Shown here one piece after another: positions 7,440 to 16,117 of a DNA stretch of 64,000 nucleotides. The position numbers were made by a program, and so were the translations under genes. Positions within the stretch are counted from its first letter, which is position 1, and each line of letters opens with the position of its first letter. A model generated the notes under the pieces. It was given only the letters and a program-made list of their open reading frames with translations. It had not been told where the DNA came from and ran no database searches. The DNA comes from Streptomyces sp. CG1 (GTDB taxonomy: Bacteria; Actinomycetota; Actinomycetes; Streptomycetales; Streptomycetaceae), in contig NZ_CP163518.1 in the NCBI RefSeq assembly GCF_041080625.1, positions 4,712,001 through 4,776,000 on the forward strand. Direction: 5' to 3'.

Positions 7440-8297
7440 TCAGCCCCGGAACGTATACACCGTGAAGTCCGCCACCGGACGGTAGCCGATCCGCTGGTAC
7501 AGGCCGTTGCTGGTCGGGTTGGCGAGGTCGGTGAAGAGGACCACCTCCGAGGCGCCCTTCTCGCGTGCGGCCCGGCTCGCCCGAGCCATGGCGGCGCCCG
7601 CGTAGCCGCGGCCGCGCAGCTCGGCCGGGGTGTAGACGGGGGCGATGCGGACCTGGCCGGCGACCACCGGGGTGGCCGCGGCCATGGAGACGGGCGTGCC
7701 GTCGGTCTCCTCCCAGAGGATCACACCGCCGTGGGCGAGGCGGACGTCGGCCCACTCGGCCGGGTCGAGGCCGACGTCGTGTCCGACGTCTTCGTTGAAC
7801 TCGAGATACCAGCGCTCCAGCAGCTCACGGTCCGCGGGACCCGCGCTCCGCGCCCGGCCCCGCGGCGCAGGCTCAGGGGCGGTCAACTCGGCCAGCCGGT
7901 ACAGCCGTTGCCGCTGGTGAACCCTCCCCGCCGTACCGGTGAGCCGCTGCCAGGCCGTCGCGAAGGCCTCCGCCGTTTCGTGCGGGCCCAAGACCCCGGG
8001 CGTCGGGCGGCCCAGTTCCGCGAGCCGGACGGCCAGGGCCTCGGCCTCCGTCGGGGCGAGCGGGCCGACATGGACCGGGAAGGGCGGCGTGTGGAGCAGG
8101 GCCGCGCGGACCGTGCCGTCGTCCAGGAATCCGAAGAGCGGGGCCTCGGCGCCGTAGAGGTGCAGTCCACGGCGGCGCAGCGCGTCCGTGACCGTCAACG
8201 TCACTGTGTGCAGAGCCGGTTGGGAACGCAGGAAGTCGCCCGCGTGGGTGAGGAACTCGTCGAGGTCTTCGGTGAGGTGCCAGTTCTCGGGGCGCAT
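7440..8297 (-). CDS. GNAT-family N-acetyltransferase (two-domain)
   Basis: The 285-residue protein has a C-terminal GNAT domain (roughly 140-280). It contains the acetyl-CoA pyrophosphate-binding motif VYTPAELRGRGYAGAAMARAS and motif B LFTDLANPTSNGLYQRIGYRPV. The N-terminal half is a degenerate domain of the kind seen in actinobacterial mycothiol-synthase-like and FR47-like acetyltransferases. It probably acetylates a small amine or protein in the cytosol; the acceptor is not predictable. It sits alone between the PNPOx gene (convergent) and the DUF35/DoxX operon, 16 bp downstream of the latter's stop. Confidence 0.82.
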   Translation of the reverse strand: MRPENWHLTEDLDEFLTHAGDFLRSQPALHTVTLTVTDALRRRGLHLYGAEAPLFGFLDDGTVRAALLHTPPFPVHVGPLAPTEAEALAVRLAELGRPTPGVLGPHETAEAFATAWQRLTGTAGRVHQRQRLYRLAELTAPEPAPRGRARSAGPADRELLERWYLEFNEDVGHDVGLDPAEWADVRLAHGGVILWEETDGTPVSMAAATPVVAGQVRIAPVYTPAELRGRGYAGAAMARASRAAREKGASEVVLFTDLANPTSNGLYQRIGYRPVADFTVYTFRG

Positions 8298-8313
8298 ACG
8301 CCCATGATCGGGC

Positions 8314-8709
8314 TCAACCGCCGGGCTCGAACACCGGTTTTCCGTCCCGGAACGTCACCCGCAGCGTCATACCCGCCGCAAGGGATCCCTCCGTGCAGTT
8401 CACGACCTCCGTCATCATCCGCGGCCCCTCCGCCAGATCGACCACCGCGGCCACATAGGGCGTACGGTCCCCGAAGGGCGGCAGATCGTTGCGGTGGACG
8501 GTGGACCAGGTGTAGAGCGCGGCCCGGCCGCTCGCCTCCTCCCAGGTCACCCGCTCGCTCCAGCAGTGCGGGCAGAACTCGCGCGGGTAGTGGTGGGCCC
8601 GGCCGCAGTCCCCACAGCGGCGGATCAGCAGCCGGCCCCGCGCGGCCGCCTCCCAGTAGGTGCGCGTGAAGGCGTCGGACTCAGGGACGTCGTACCGCAC
8701 CGCCCCCAT
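8314..8709 (-). CDS. Zn-ribbon/OB-fold DUF35 protein (acyl-CoA-associated)
   Basis: The 131-residue protein carries an N-terminal helix, a zinc ribbon with C32-x2-C35 and C46-x2-C49 (RCGDCGRAHHYPREFCPHCW), then an OB-fold with VVDLAEGPRMMTEVVNC. DUF35 proteins bind CoA thioesters and partner thiolase-fold proteins; in mycobacterial sterol side-chain loss, ChsH2 carries such a domain and recruits Ltp2. The thiolase-like gene at 4804 is the natural candidate partner. ATG 8709 overlaps the TGA of doxX by one base, so both come from the promoter at the 9159-9181 palindrome. Confidence 0.85.
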   Translation of the reverse strand: MGAVRYDVPESDAFTRTYWEAAARGRLLIRRCGDCGRAHHYPREFCPHCWSERVTWEEASGRAALYTWSTVHRNDLPPFGDRTPYVAAVVDLAEGPRMMTEVVNCTEGSLAAGMTLRVTFRDGKPVFEPGG

Positions 8710-9158
8710 CAGAACCAGCCCAGCCAGGCATCGAGCGACCAGGCCTGCCAGGACATGCCGAAGAAGCCGACCAGCGAGATCAGCGCCATCATCGAGTTCT
8801 GACCCTGCTCCGCCCAGTCGTGGATCATCAGGACGAAGTAGATCGCGTTCAGCAGGAGGCCGCCGATCAGCGCGATCGGGGCCAGGAAGCCGAGGATCAG
8901 GCCGAGGCCGAGGGAGAGTTCGGCGTAGGCGACGATGTACGCCATCAGCTTGGGATGCGGCTTGACCATCGTCTCGAAGCCGGTCCGCACCGGCGCCCAG
9001 CGGTGTTTCTCCGCGACCCCCGCCGCCCAGGCGATGCCGCTGCCGCGCTCGAACCAGGCCTTCTTGTCCTTGTGCCGCCAGCTCTCCAGCCACCACAGAC
9101 CGAGGCCGATCCGCAGCACCGCCAGCCATTCCGCGCCGTCGAGCCATATGGAGTCCAT
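8709..9158 (-). CDS. DoxX-family membrane protein
   Basis: The 149-residue DoxX-like protein has about four membrane helices (EWLAVLRIGLGLWWLESW; LMAYIVAYAELSLGLGLILGFLAPIALIGGLLLNAIYFVLMI; the last near SMMALISLVGFFG). DoxX proteins are small quinone- or redox-associated membrane subunits, but many actinobacterial members have no assigned function. The start codon (9158) immediately abuts a 23-bp palindrome, leaving no room for a Shine-Dalgarno, so a leaderless transcript is likely. It is translationally coupled to the DUF35 gene downstream. Confidence 0.85.
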   Translation of the reverse strand: MDSIWLDGAEWLAVLRIGLGLWWLESWRHKDKKAWFERGSGIAWAAGVAEKHRWAPVRTGFETMVKPHPKLMAYIVAYAELSLGLGLILGFLAPIALIGGLLLNAIYFVLMIHDWAEQGQNSMMALISLVGFFGMSWQAWSLDAWLGWF

Positions 9159-9181
9159 GGATCTGACGGTACGTCAGATCC
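9159..9181. promoter_or_regulatory. Palindromic operator, site 2, extended 10-3-10
   Basis: GGATCTGACG-GTA-CGTCAGATCC is a perfect 10-bp inverted repeat with a three-base centre. Its core TGACGGTACGTCA lies at 9164-9176. It touches the doxX start codon and is the best-preserved member of the palindrome family in this window. Confidence 0.75.
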
Positions 9182-9443
9182 ATGCTGAAGCCCACCTGTG
9201 AGTCCACCCGGAATCACTCACAGATCGCTGACGGTTTTGTTGGCGCCGAAATACGTTCGCAAGCGCCGGATCGGCGAGATCGGCGGCCACCGGGCGAGGG
9301 GGCAGAAGTAGTGCGCACTTTCGCCTCATCCACGTGGGCTACGTCACTTGTAGCGCACGCTTCTCCACACGCGTGATCAATCCGCAACCAATTCCGGTCT
9401 TGACCGAGACCCATCAACCGGGTGCGTGATTACGCTCCGGAAC

Positions 9444-10640
9444 ATGGCCGTCTCCCGCTGTGCTTCCGTGCACCTCTCCGCCACGCCCGCCGCCCGCCCG
9501 GTCTACGTCATAGGCGCCGGTCCGGGCGGTCTTGCCGCCGCGTACGCGCTGCGGGCACGGGGCATACGGGCCGTGGTCCTCGAGAAGGCCGACCGCGTTG
9601 GAGCCTCCTGGCGCGGCCACTACGACCGTCTGCGCCTGCACACCACCCGGCGGCTGTCCGCCCTGCCGGGCCTCAAGATCCCCCGGAGGTTCGGGCGTTG
9701 GGTCTCCCGGGACAACGTGGTGCGCTACCTGGAGCGGTATGCCGAGCACCACGAGCTGGAGATCGTGACCGGCGTGGAGGTCTTCCGCGTCGAGCGCGCC
9801 GGGGACGGCGACGGCTGGCTGCTGCACGCCTCCGGCGGGCGCGAACTGACCGGCAGCGCGGTGGTCGTCGCCACCGGCTACAACCACACCCCGCGCGTCC
9901 CCGACTGGCCGGGCCTCGCGGACTACGGCGGGAAATTCCTGCACGCCGGTGACTACCGCAACGCCGAGCCGTACGCCGGCCGGGACGTCCTGGTCGCCGG
10001 GGCCGGCAACACCGGCGCCGAGATCGCCGTGGACCTGGTGGAGGGCGGGGCCGCACGGGTGCGGCTGGCCGTCCGCGGCGTCCCGCACCTCGTGCGCCGT
10101 TCGACGCTCGGCTGGCCCGCGCAGTACTCGGGTGTGCTGGTACGACGGCTGCCGGTGGGTTTCGTGGACCGACTGTGCCGGATCCAGGCGAAGGCCGCCG
10201 TGCCGGACCTGTCCGCCCAGGGCCTGCCCCGCCCGGCGAGCGGCCTGTACAGCAGGGCCCTGGAGGGAGCCATCCCGGTGCAGGACGTCGGCCTGATCGA
10301 CGCCGTACGCAAGGGGAAGGTGGAGGTCGTGGCCGCCGTCGAGGCCTTCGCGGAGGGGAGCCCCGGAAAGGTCGTCCTCGCCGACGGCAGCCGTATCGAG
10401 CCGGACGCCGTGATCGCGGCGACGGGGTACGTACGGGCCCTGGAGGGGCTGGTCGGGCATCTCGGGATACTGGACGACCGGGGCAGGCCGGTGGCGCACG
10501 GTGGCCGTACGTCCGCCGAGGCGCCCGGTCTTTACTTCACCGGGTTCACCAACCCGATCAGCGGAATGTTCCGGGAGATGGCACTGGACGCCGGGAGAAT
10601 CGCGAAGGCGGCGGCCAGGCATCTGCGCACCCACGGGTGA
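9444..10640 (+). CDS. FAD-dependent flavin monooxygenase (CzcO/FMO-like)
   Basis: The 398-residue oxidoreductase has an FAD-binding Rossmann motif VIGAGPGGLAAAYALRARG near the N-terminus, an NADPH-binding GAGNTGAEIAVDL near residue 190 and the ATGY signature twice (VVVATGYNHTP and IAATGYVRALEGL). The region before the NADPH motif reads GKFLHAGDYRN, an altered form of the FxGxxxH motif of class B flavin monooxygenases. It probably oxygenates a substrate (Baeyer-Villiger or heteroatom/C-hydroxylation). A GTG at 9426 is an in-frame alternative start. The region 9182-9425 upstream holds no other gene. Confidence 0.85.
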   Translation: MAVSRCASVHLSATPAARPVYVIGAGPGGLAAAYALRARGIRAVVLEKADRVGASWRGHYDRLRLHTTRRLSALPGLKIPRRFGRWVSRDNVVRYLERYAEHHELEIVTGVEVFRVERAGDGDGWLLHASGGRELTGSAVVVATGYNHTPRVPDWPGLADYGGKFLHAGDYRNAEPYAGRDVLVAGAGNTGAEIAVDLVEGGAARVRLAVRGVPHLVRRSTLGWPAQYSGVLVRRLPVGFVDRLCRIQAKAAVPDLSAQGLPRPASGLYSRALEGAIPVQDVGLIDAVRKGKVEVVAAVEAFAEGSPGKVVLADGSRIEPDAVIAATGYVRALEGLVGHLGILDDRGRPVAHGGRTSAEAPGLYFTGFTNPISGMFREMALDAGRIAKAAARHLRTHG

Positions 10641-10699
10641 CCGGCGCCTGCCGCGGGGCGCTCGCACCCGTCGGTAACTTTGGGCGTCCGACCCGTTCC

Positions 10700-10736
10700 T
10701 GACATTGCGTCAGTTCAGTAATCTGACAGTGCGTCA
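10700..10736. promoter_or_regulatory. Tandem palindromic operators, sites 3 and 4
   Basis: TGACATTGCGTCA (10700-10712) and TGACAGTGCGTCA (10724-10736) lie 24 bp apart centre to centre, about two helical turns. They are just upstream of the acyl-CoA synthetase start at 10773. The paired arrangement also occurs at 30837-30876. Confidence 0.7.
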
Positions 10737-10772
10737 GTTTACTTGTGCTGTCTCACAGGAGCGGGCGGACCG

Positions 10773-12995
10773 ATGCTTGGATCAACCCACGGCACCCTCA
10801 CCACCGACTCCCGCCGGGCCCGCGTGATCGCCTGCGGCGAGCAGCGGCCCGGCCCCGTCGTCCATGATCAGGTCGACGACCTGGACGTCAGCGGACGGCC
10901 GCTGTATGCGCCCGTCCCCGACCTGACCCGCTTCTTCCGGCCCGAGTCGGTCGCCGTGATCGGCGCCTCGGACGCGGAGGGGCGGCCGAACACCGGGATC
11001 ACCCGGCAACTGCTGGGCTGGGCCGGGCGGGTGGGCGCGCGGGTGCACCCGGTGCATCCGAGCCGTCCGTCGGTCTTCGGCATCCCCTGCGTCGCCTCCG
11101 TCGCCGACCTGCCCTCCGGACAGATCGACCTGGCCGTACTGCTGGTGGCCGACCCGCTGCCCGTGATCGAGGAGCTGGCGGACGCCAAGGTGAAGTTCGC
11201 GGTCGCCTTCGCCTCCGGGTTCGCCGAGACCGGAGAGGCGGGTGCGGAGGCCCAGCAGCGGCTCGCGGAGGCCGTACGGCGCTCAGGTCTGCGCCTGCTC
11301 GGCCCGAACACCAACCTCAACGCCTTCGAGCACTTCCGGGAGGACCTGGAAGGCCCGGCGATAGCGCTGATCACCCAGTCCGGCCACCAGGGCCGCCCCG
11401 TGTTCTCGCTCCAGGAGCTGGGCATCCGGCTCTCGCACTGGGCGCCCACCGGCAACGAGGCCGACCTGGAGACCGCCGACTTCCTCTCCTGGTTCGCCGA
11501 GCGGCCCGAGGTCGGCGCCATCGCCTGTTACGTGGAGGGCCTGAAGGACGGCCGCGCCTTCCTGCTGGCCGCCGACCGCGCCGCCCGCCGCAAGGTTCCG
11601 GTGGTCGCGGTGAAGGTGGGCCGCACCGAGGCCGGCGCCCGTACGGCCGCCTCGCACACCGGCAAGCTGACCGGCGCCGACGACGTGGTGGACGCGGCGA
11701 TGCGCCAGTTCGGGGTCGTACGGGTCGACGGCCTCGACGAACTCCAGGACACGGCAGCCCTGTTGGCGCGGGCCCGCGCTCCCCTGGCGGACGGTGTGGC
11801 CGTCTACTCGATCTCCGGCGGCACCGGCGCCCATGCCGCCGACCTCGCCACGGCGGCCGGGCTACGGCTGCCGCGCCTGTCCGAGGCCAGGCAGACGGAG
11901 CTGCACCAGTGGATCCCCGAGTATCTGAGCGTGGCCAACCCGGTGGACAACGGCGGCCATCCGGTGGGCGACTGGCGCGGCCGCAAGATCCTCGACGCGC
12001 TTCTCGCCGACCCGTCGATCGGGGTGCTGATCTGCCCGATCACCGGACCCTTCCCGCCCCTGAGCGACAAGCTCGTGACGGACCTGGTCGCGGCGGCCGA
12101 GGAGACGGACAAGCTGGTCTGCGTGGTGTGGGGCTCACCGGTGGGGACGGAGCCCGCGTACCGCGAGACCCTGCTCGGCTCGTCACGCGTGGCCACCTTC
12201 CGCACGGTGGGCAACTGCCTGACGGCGGTCCGGGCCTGGCTGGACCACCACAGGTTCGTGAGCGACTACCACTCCCCCTTCGACGAGGCCCCGCGCATCC
12301 CGTCCCCCTCCTTCCGCAAGGCGGAGGCCCTGATGCGCCCGGGCCGGCAGCTGAGCGAGCACGCGGCCAAACAACTCCTGCGTGCCTACGGCATCCGGGT
12401 CCCGCGCGAACAGCTGGTGACCAGCGCGGCAGCGGCCGTGCGCGCCGCCGCCCAGGTCGGCTACCCGGTGGTGATGAAGGCCTCCGGCGCGCAGATCGCC
12501 CACAAGACCGAACTGGGCCTGGTGAAGATCGGGCTGACGTCCGCCAGCCAGGTCCGCGACACCTACCGCGAGCTGATGGACATCGCCCGCTACGAGGGTG
12601 TCTCGCTGGACGGGATCCTGGTGTGCCAGATGGTCGAGCAGGGTGTGGAGATGGTCGTCGGCATGACGCACGACGACCTGTTCGGTCCGACGGTGACGGC
12701 CGGCCTCGGCGGAGTCCTGGTGGAGGTCCTGCACGACGCGGCCGTACGGGTCCCTCCGTTCGGTGAGGACCAGGCCCGCGCGATGCTCACCGAACTGCGC
12801 GGCCAGGCCCTGCTGGACGGCGTCCGCGGCCGCCCGCCCGCGGACCGGGACGCCCTGGTGGAGGTCGTCCTCCGGGTCCAGCGCATGGCCCTCGAACTGG
12901 GAGAGCACATAGCGGAGTTGGATATCAACCCGCTGATGGTGCTGCCACGGGGGCAGGGAGCGGTGGCACTGGACGCGCTGGTGGTGTGCAGGTGA
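10773..12995 (+). CDS. Acyl-CoA synthetase, NDP-forming (acetate--CoA ligase family)
   Basis: The 740-residue single-chain protein has the ADP-forming acetyl-CoA synthetase architecture. A CoA-binding Rossmann domain (FFRPESVAVIGASDAEGRPNTG, about 50-70) comes first, then succinyl-CoA-ligase-like flavodoxin domains with ITQSGHQGRPV and SHTGKLTGADDVVDAA, then a C-terminal ATP-grasp domain beginning KQLLRAYGIRVPREQ with PVVMKASGAQIAHKTELGLV. It should activate a carboxylic acid to its CoA ester. The frame is open to 10743, but ATG 10773 follows an AGGAGCGGGC sequence. It heads an operon with the enoyl-CoA hydratase (GTGA overlap) under the twin palindromes. Confidence 0.88.
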   Translation: MLGSTHGTLTTDSRRARVIACGEQRPGPVVHDQVDDLDVSGRPLYAPVPDLTRFFRPESVAVIGASDAEGRPNTGITRQLLGWAGRVGARVHPVHPSRPSVFGIPCVASVADLPSGQIDLAVLLVADPLPVIEELADAKVKFAVAFASGFAETGEAGAEAQQRLAEAVRRSGLRLLGPNTNLNAFEHFREDLEGPAIALITQSGHQGRPVFSLQELGIRLSHWAPTGNEADLETADFLSWFAERPEVGAIACYVEGLKDGRAFLLAADRAARRKVPVVAVKVGRTEAGARTAASHTGKLTGADDVVDAAMRQFGVVRVDGLDELQDTAALLARARAPLADGVAVYSISGGTGAHAADLATAAGLRLPRLSEARQTELHQWIPEYLSVANPVDNGGHPVGDWRGRKILDALLADPSIGVLICPITGPFPPLSDKLVTDLVAAAEETDKLVCVVWGSPVGTEPAYRETLLGSSRVATFRTVGNCLTAVRAWLDHHRFVSDYHSPFDEAPRIPSPSFRKAEALMRPGRQLSEHAAKQLLRAYGIRVPREQLVTSAAAAVRAAAQVGYPVVMKASGAQIAHKTELGLVKIGLTSASQVRDTYRELMDIARYEGVSLDGILVCQMVEQGVEMVVGMTHDDLFGPTVTAGLGGVLVEVLHDAAVRVPPFGEDQARAMLTELRGQALLDGVRGRPPADRDALVEVVLRVQRMALELGEHIAELDINPLMVLPRGQGAVALDALVVCR

Positions 12996-13807
12996 ACGAT
13001 CTCCTGCCGGAGGCCCGCGAGCAGGTCCTGTATCTGACGCTCAACCGCCCCGACGCCCTCAACGCCCTCACTCCGCCCCTGCGGGACGACCTCATCCACC
13101 GCCTGACGGAGGCGTCGGCGGACCCGGACGTACGGGCGGTGGTCCTGACCGGCACGGGACGCGGCTTCTGCGCGGGCGCGGACCTGCGGACCGGGGCCGG
13201 CTCCGGCTCCAGCTCCGGCGCCCATGCCGACGCGGGTGCCCGGCTCCCCGGTGACGTGGCCCGCACCATCCGTCTCGGCGCCCAGCGCCTGATCGCGGCG
13301 GTCCTGGACTGCGAGAAGCCGGTGCTCGCCGCGGTGAACGGCACGGCGGCGGGCCTGGGCGCGCATCTGGCGTTCGCCTGCGATCTGATCCTGGCCGCCG
13401 AGTCGGCTCGCTTCATCGAGGTGTTCGTACGCCGGGGCCTGGTACCGGACGCGGGCGGCGCCTATCTCCTCCCCCGCCTGCTGGGCCCCCACCGGGCGAA
13501 GGAACTGATGTTCTTCGGCGACGCCCTGCCGGCGCCGGACGCGGAACGCCTGGGCCTGATCAACCGGGCCGTCCCGGACGACGAGTTGCAGAAAACGGCC
13601 CACGCATGGGCAACCCGCCTGGCCTCCGCTCCCACCCGCGCCCTCGCCCTGACCAAGCACCTGGTGAACACCTCCCTGGAAACGGACCGCGCAACCGCCT
13701 TCGCGGCGGAGGCCTGGGCCCAGGAGATCAACATGCCGACCGAGGACGCCCGGGAGGGATTGCGGGCATTCGTGGAACGTCGGGAGCCGGAGTTCCGGGG
13801 CCGGTGA
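12992..13807 (+). CDS. Enoyl-CoA hydratase/isomerase (PaaG-like)
   Basis: The 271-residue crotonase-fold protein has YLTLNRPDALNALTPPLRDDL at the N-terminus, the oxyanion-hole segment GRGFCAGADLR near residue 60, NGTAAGLGAHLAFACDLILAA and FVRRGLVPDAGGAYLLPRLLG. The PDAGG form and the F-x-R-x-GLVPD context are typical of the PaaG/isomerase-type subgroup. Between residues 65 and 80 a Gly/Ser-rich insertion (TGAGSGSSSGAHADAG) enlarges the loop after the oxyanion hole. The start is taken as GTG 12992, overlapping the upstream TGA; GTG 12986 is possible. It hydrates or isomerises the CoA ester made by the neighbouring enzymes. Confidence 0.88.
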   Translation: MNDLLPEAREQVLYLTLNRPDALNALTPPLRDDLIHRLTEASADPDVRAVVLTGTGRGFCAGADLRTGAGSGSSSGAHADAGARLPGDVARTIRLGAQRLIAAVLDCEKPVLAAVNGTAAGLGAHLAFACDLILAAESARFIEVFVRRGLVPDAGGAYLLPRLLGPHRAKELMFFGDALPAPDAERLGLINRAVPDDELQKTAHAWATRLASAPTRALALTKHLVNTSLETDRATAFAAEAWAQEINMPTEDAREGLRAFVERREPEFRGR

Positions 13808-13834
13808 GGGTCACCGGTCGCCGGGGTTCCCATC

Positions 13835-13847
13835 TGACACACCGTCA
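13835..13847. promoter_or_regulatory. Palindromic operator, site 5 (TGACACACCGTCA)
   Basis: This is an imperfect member of the TGAC-n5-GTCA family, preceded by TC and followed by G as in other copies. It lies 18 bp ahead of the flavin reductase start at 13866. Confidence 0.6.
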
Positions 13848-13865
13848 GCTTCAATGGGAGACGTG

Positions 13866-14465
13866 ATGGGACACGCAGGGGCAGCGGCCGCCGCCGTCCG
13901 GTATCTGAGGCCGAGGGCCGTGGAGCCTTTGCCGCGGCCGGAGTTGCGGTGTGTGCGGGAGAACGAGCGGGTTCCGGTGGAGCCGGGCGAGTTCCGGCGG
14001 GTGCTGGGAAGCTTCGCGACCGGGGTCACGGTCATCACCGCCCCGGCCGCCGAGGGCGAACCGGGCCCCGCCGGCTTCGCCTGCCAGTCTTTCTCCTCCC
14101 TCTCCCTCGACCCGCCCCTGATCTGCTTCATGGTGGGCCGTACGTCGACGACGTGGCCGCGCATCGCCCGCGCGGGCGTCTTCTGCGTCAACGTCCTCGG
14201 CGCCGGCCAGGGCGAACTGTGCCGGGCCTTCGCGGTGAGCGGCGCGGACAAGTTCGCGGGCGTGCCGTACGACGCGGCCCCCGTCTCCGGCTCCCCGCGC
14301 CTGACCGGCGCCGCCGCCTGGATCGACTGCACGATCCACGCCGTACACACCGGCGGCGACCACCTCATCGTCGTGGGCCGGGTGACCGCCCTCGGCACGG
14401 AGGAGCCGGCCGATCCGCTCCTCTTCCACCAGGGGCGGTTCGCCCGGCTTGCTCCCCAGGCGTGA
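13866..14465 (+). CDS. Flavin reductase-like domain protein (HsaB-like)
   Basis: The 199-residue protein contains the flavin-reductase split barrel: FRRVLGSFATGVTVITAPA, FACQSFSSLSLDPPLICFMVGRTSTTWPRI, FCVNVLGAGQGELCRAFA, and the C-terminal HLIVVGRV...LLFHQGRFARL. It matches the NAD(P)H:FMN/FAD reductase components of two-component flavin monooxygenases such as HsaB of sterol catabolism. A roughly 40-residue N-terminal extension (VRYLRPRAVEPLPRPEL) is not part of the domain. ATG 13866 is preferred over ATG 13854, which would lie six bases from the palindrome. No oxygenase subunit is adjacent. Confidence 0.85.
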   Translation: MGHAGAAAAAVRYLRPRAVEPLPRPELRCVRENERVPVEPGEFRRVLGSFATGVTVITAPAAEGEPGPAGFACQSFSSLSLDPPLICFMVGRTSTTWPRIARAGVFCVNVLGAGQGELCRAFAVSGADKFAGVPYDAAPVSGSPRLTGAAAWIDCTIHAVHTGGDHLIVVGRVTALGTEEPADPLLFHQGRFARLAPQA

Positions 14466-14508
14466 CGATCAGCGGTCGCCGGGCGCCCTCAGGTGTTGCG
14501 TGCGAGGC

Positions 14509-14688
14509 CTACGCGAACTGCTGGAGGAAGGCCTGCCAGCTATCGCGGGAGACGGTGAGGAGGGGGCCGGCGGGGTGCTTGCTGTCGCGGACGGCCCGGC
14601 CGCCGGGAGCCGTGTCGGCGACCTCGACGCAGGCGTTCTCCTGGCCCGAGTACGACGACTTCCAGAAGGGGCTTACGACCTCGGTCAC
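14509..14688 (-). CDS. DUF397 protein
   Basis: The 59-residue DUF397 protein has the family's WKSSYSG...ACVEVAD...VRDSKHPAGPLLTVSRDSWQAFL pattern. These small proteins are encoded beside XRE/DUF5753 regulators throughout Streptomyces and are thought to act with or against them. GTG 14688 overlaps the stop of the upstream XRE gene by four bases, so the pair is one translational unit. It is too short to show in ordinary long-frame scans. It is convergent with the flavin reductase gene. Confidence 0.88.
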   Translation of the reverse strand: MTEVVSPFWKSSYSGQENACVEVADTAPGGRAVRDSKHPAGPLLTVSRDSWQAFLQQFA

Positions 14689-15554
14689 GATGTGTCTTCC
14701 CTCAAGCTCCGCAGTATGCCCCGGATGAGCTTCGCGCTCGTGTCCGGCGCCAATGCTGACGATCGTAGTAGGTCGTATGCATTGGCGTAAGCGGCAAGGT
14801 CCTCGGCCCCTTCGAGGACCGACGTGCCTCGCAGATTGTCCATGGCGACCGCTTCGACCGTCGGCTCCTCGTCGAAGCTGAAGGAGTAGAAGGCGGAGGA
14901 ATAGCCGGCCAGGACACCCGCACTGAACGGCAGCACCTGCACGGTGACGTTCTTCCGCTTACCGATCTCAAGGATCGCGGACAACTGCTCTCGGTGAATC
15001 TCGACGTTCACCAGCGGGTGCGCGACGACCGCTTCCCAGAGGATGGCCGTGTACGAGGCTCCGCCCTCTTCAATCTTCGCCTGCCGCCCCACGCGCACCT
15101 TCACCAACTCGGCGGCCCGTTCCGGATCGATGCAGTGAGGGCCGTCGGCGATAACCGCCTCCGCGTAGGCCTGAGTTTGCAGGAGCCCTGGCACCATGAC
15201 CGGCTGCCACTCGCGAATGTAAGTCGCGTCATCCTCCAGCGCGATGTGGTCGACGTAGTCCGGCCGCAGGTGTTCGGCATGCTCAAGCCACCAGCCCCGA
15301 TTCTTCGAGTGCTTGGCCAAGTCCTCCAACTTGGCGCACACTTCCGGATCCGTGACGCCATACGCGTCCAGCAAGAGCCGGACCTCGATGACGCGCGGAG
15401 TGGCGTGCCCACTCTCAACGCGACTGATCCGGGCTTGACTTGACGCGATCACCTCGGCTGCCCGAGGCTGGTCCAGATTGGCCGCCTGGCGGTACCGCCT
15501 GAGCGCCGTACCCAGACGCCTGCTGCGCACCGTCGGCCGTCCACCTGCGGGCAT
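14685..15554 (-). CDS. XRE-family regulator with DUF5753 sensor domain
   Basis: The 289-residue protein has an N-terminal XRE helix-turn-helix (LGTALRRYRQAANLDQPRAAEVIASSQARISRVESGHATPRVIEVRLLLDAYGV). A DUF5753 domain follows, containing EWQPVMVPGLLQTQAYAEAVI and the C-terminal LPFSAGVLAGYSSAFYSFSFDEE region. A strong Shine-Dalgarno (GAGAGGGGAGGTCCC) supports ATG 15554 over an upstream in-frame TTG. It forms a bicistron with the DUF397 gene. The divergent ATP-binding anti-sigma-like gene at 15692 completes the usual Streptomyces module. The regulator probably controls this intergenic region and development- or antibiotic-linked targets, as paralogues do. Confidence 0.9.
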   Translation of the reverse strand: MPAGGRPTVRSRRLGTALRRYRQAANLDQPRAAEVIASSQARISRVESGHATPRVIEVRLLLDAYGVTDPEVCAKLEDLAKHSKNRGWWLEHAEHLRPDYVDHIALEDDATYIREWQPVMVPGLLQTQAYAEAVIADGPHCIDPERAAELVKVRVGRQAKIEEGGASYTAILWEAVVAHPLVNVEIHREQLSAILEIGKRKNVTVQVLPFSAGVLAGYSSAFYSFSFDEEPTVEAVAMDNLRGTSVLEGAEDLAAYANAYDLLRSSALAPDTSAKLIRGILRSLREDTS

Positions 15555-15691
15555 GGGACCTCCCCTCTCCTTCGGCAACCATGCCACACCGGCCACCAAC
15601 TCCGAGCCCCATCACACGATCGAGTGACACGCGTGCATATATTTCTTAGTTTGGATTGCGTTGGTTCCGGATCCAGTCCTAGCTTCAGCCC

Positions 15692-16117
15692 ATGCCCGCA
15701 ACCGAAACCTTCCGCATCCCCAAGCGCAGACAGCACGTGTCAGCCGCCCGTCAGCGCATCCGCAAGGCCCTCGCCAACTGGGGAATCACGGGCGAACTCG
15801 CCGACGCCGTCACCCTGTCAGCGAGCGAGCTGGTCGCCAACGCCGTAACGCACTGCCGGACCTCCTACGCCCAGGTCGAGGTCACGCTCGCCCTCCGGGA
15901 AGCGGAGCTGATGCTGGAGGTCTCGGACCCGGACAGGGACCGGATCCCCCAGCCCAACGACTCTGGCCCGGACGAGGAGAGCGGGCGCGGACTCGCGCTC
16001 GTGGAGGCGTTGGCAGACACCTGTGGGCATCGGCAGGAGCCGTACGCGAAGTGCGTGTGGGCCCAGTTCACGCTGGCGAAGGCGGAGGGGGTGGCCCATG
16101 TTCCGGCTGGTTTATGA
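15692..16117 (+). CDS. ATP-binding protein, RsbW/SpoIIAB-like anti-sigma kinase fold
   Basis: This 141-residue GHKL/HATPase_c domain protein has VTLSASELVANAVTH (N box, about 40-54), VSDPDRDRIP (G1-like) and DEESGRGLALVEALAD (G2-like). Such stand-alone domains in Streptomyces resemble anti-sigma serine kinases and sit beside XRE/DUF397 pairs, as here. It is divergent from the XRE gene, with 137 bp between them that include an A/T-rich patch (about 15633-15660). It probably binds and phosphorylates or sequesters a partner in the cytosol; the partner is unknown. Confidence 0.85.
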   Translation: MPATETFRIPKRRQHVSAARQRIRKALANWGITGELADAVTLSASELVANAVTHCRTSYAQVEVTLALREAELMLEVSDPDRDRIPQPNDSGPDEESGRGLALVEALADTCGHRQEPYAKCVWAQFTLAKAEGVAHVPAGL

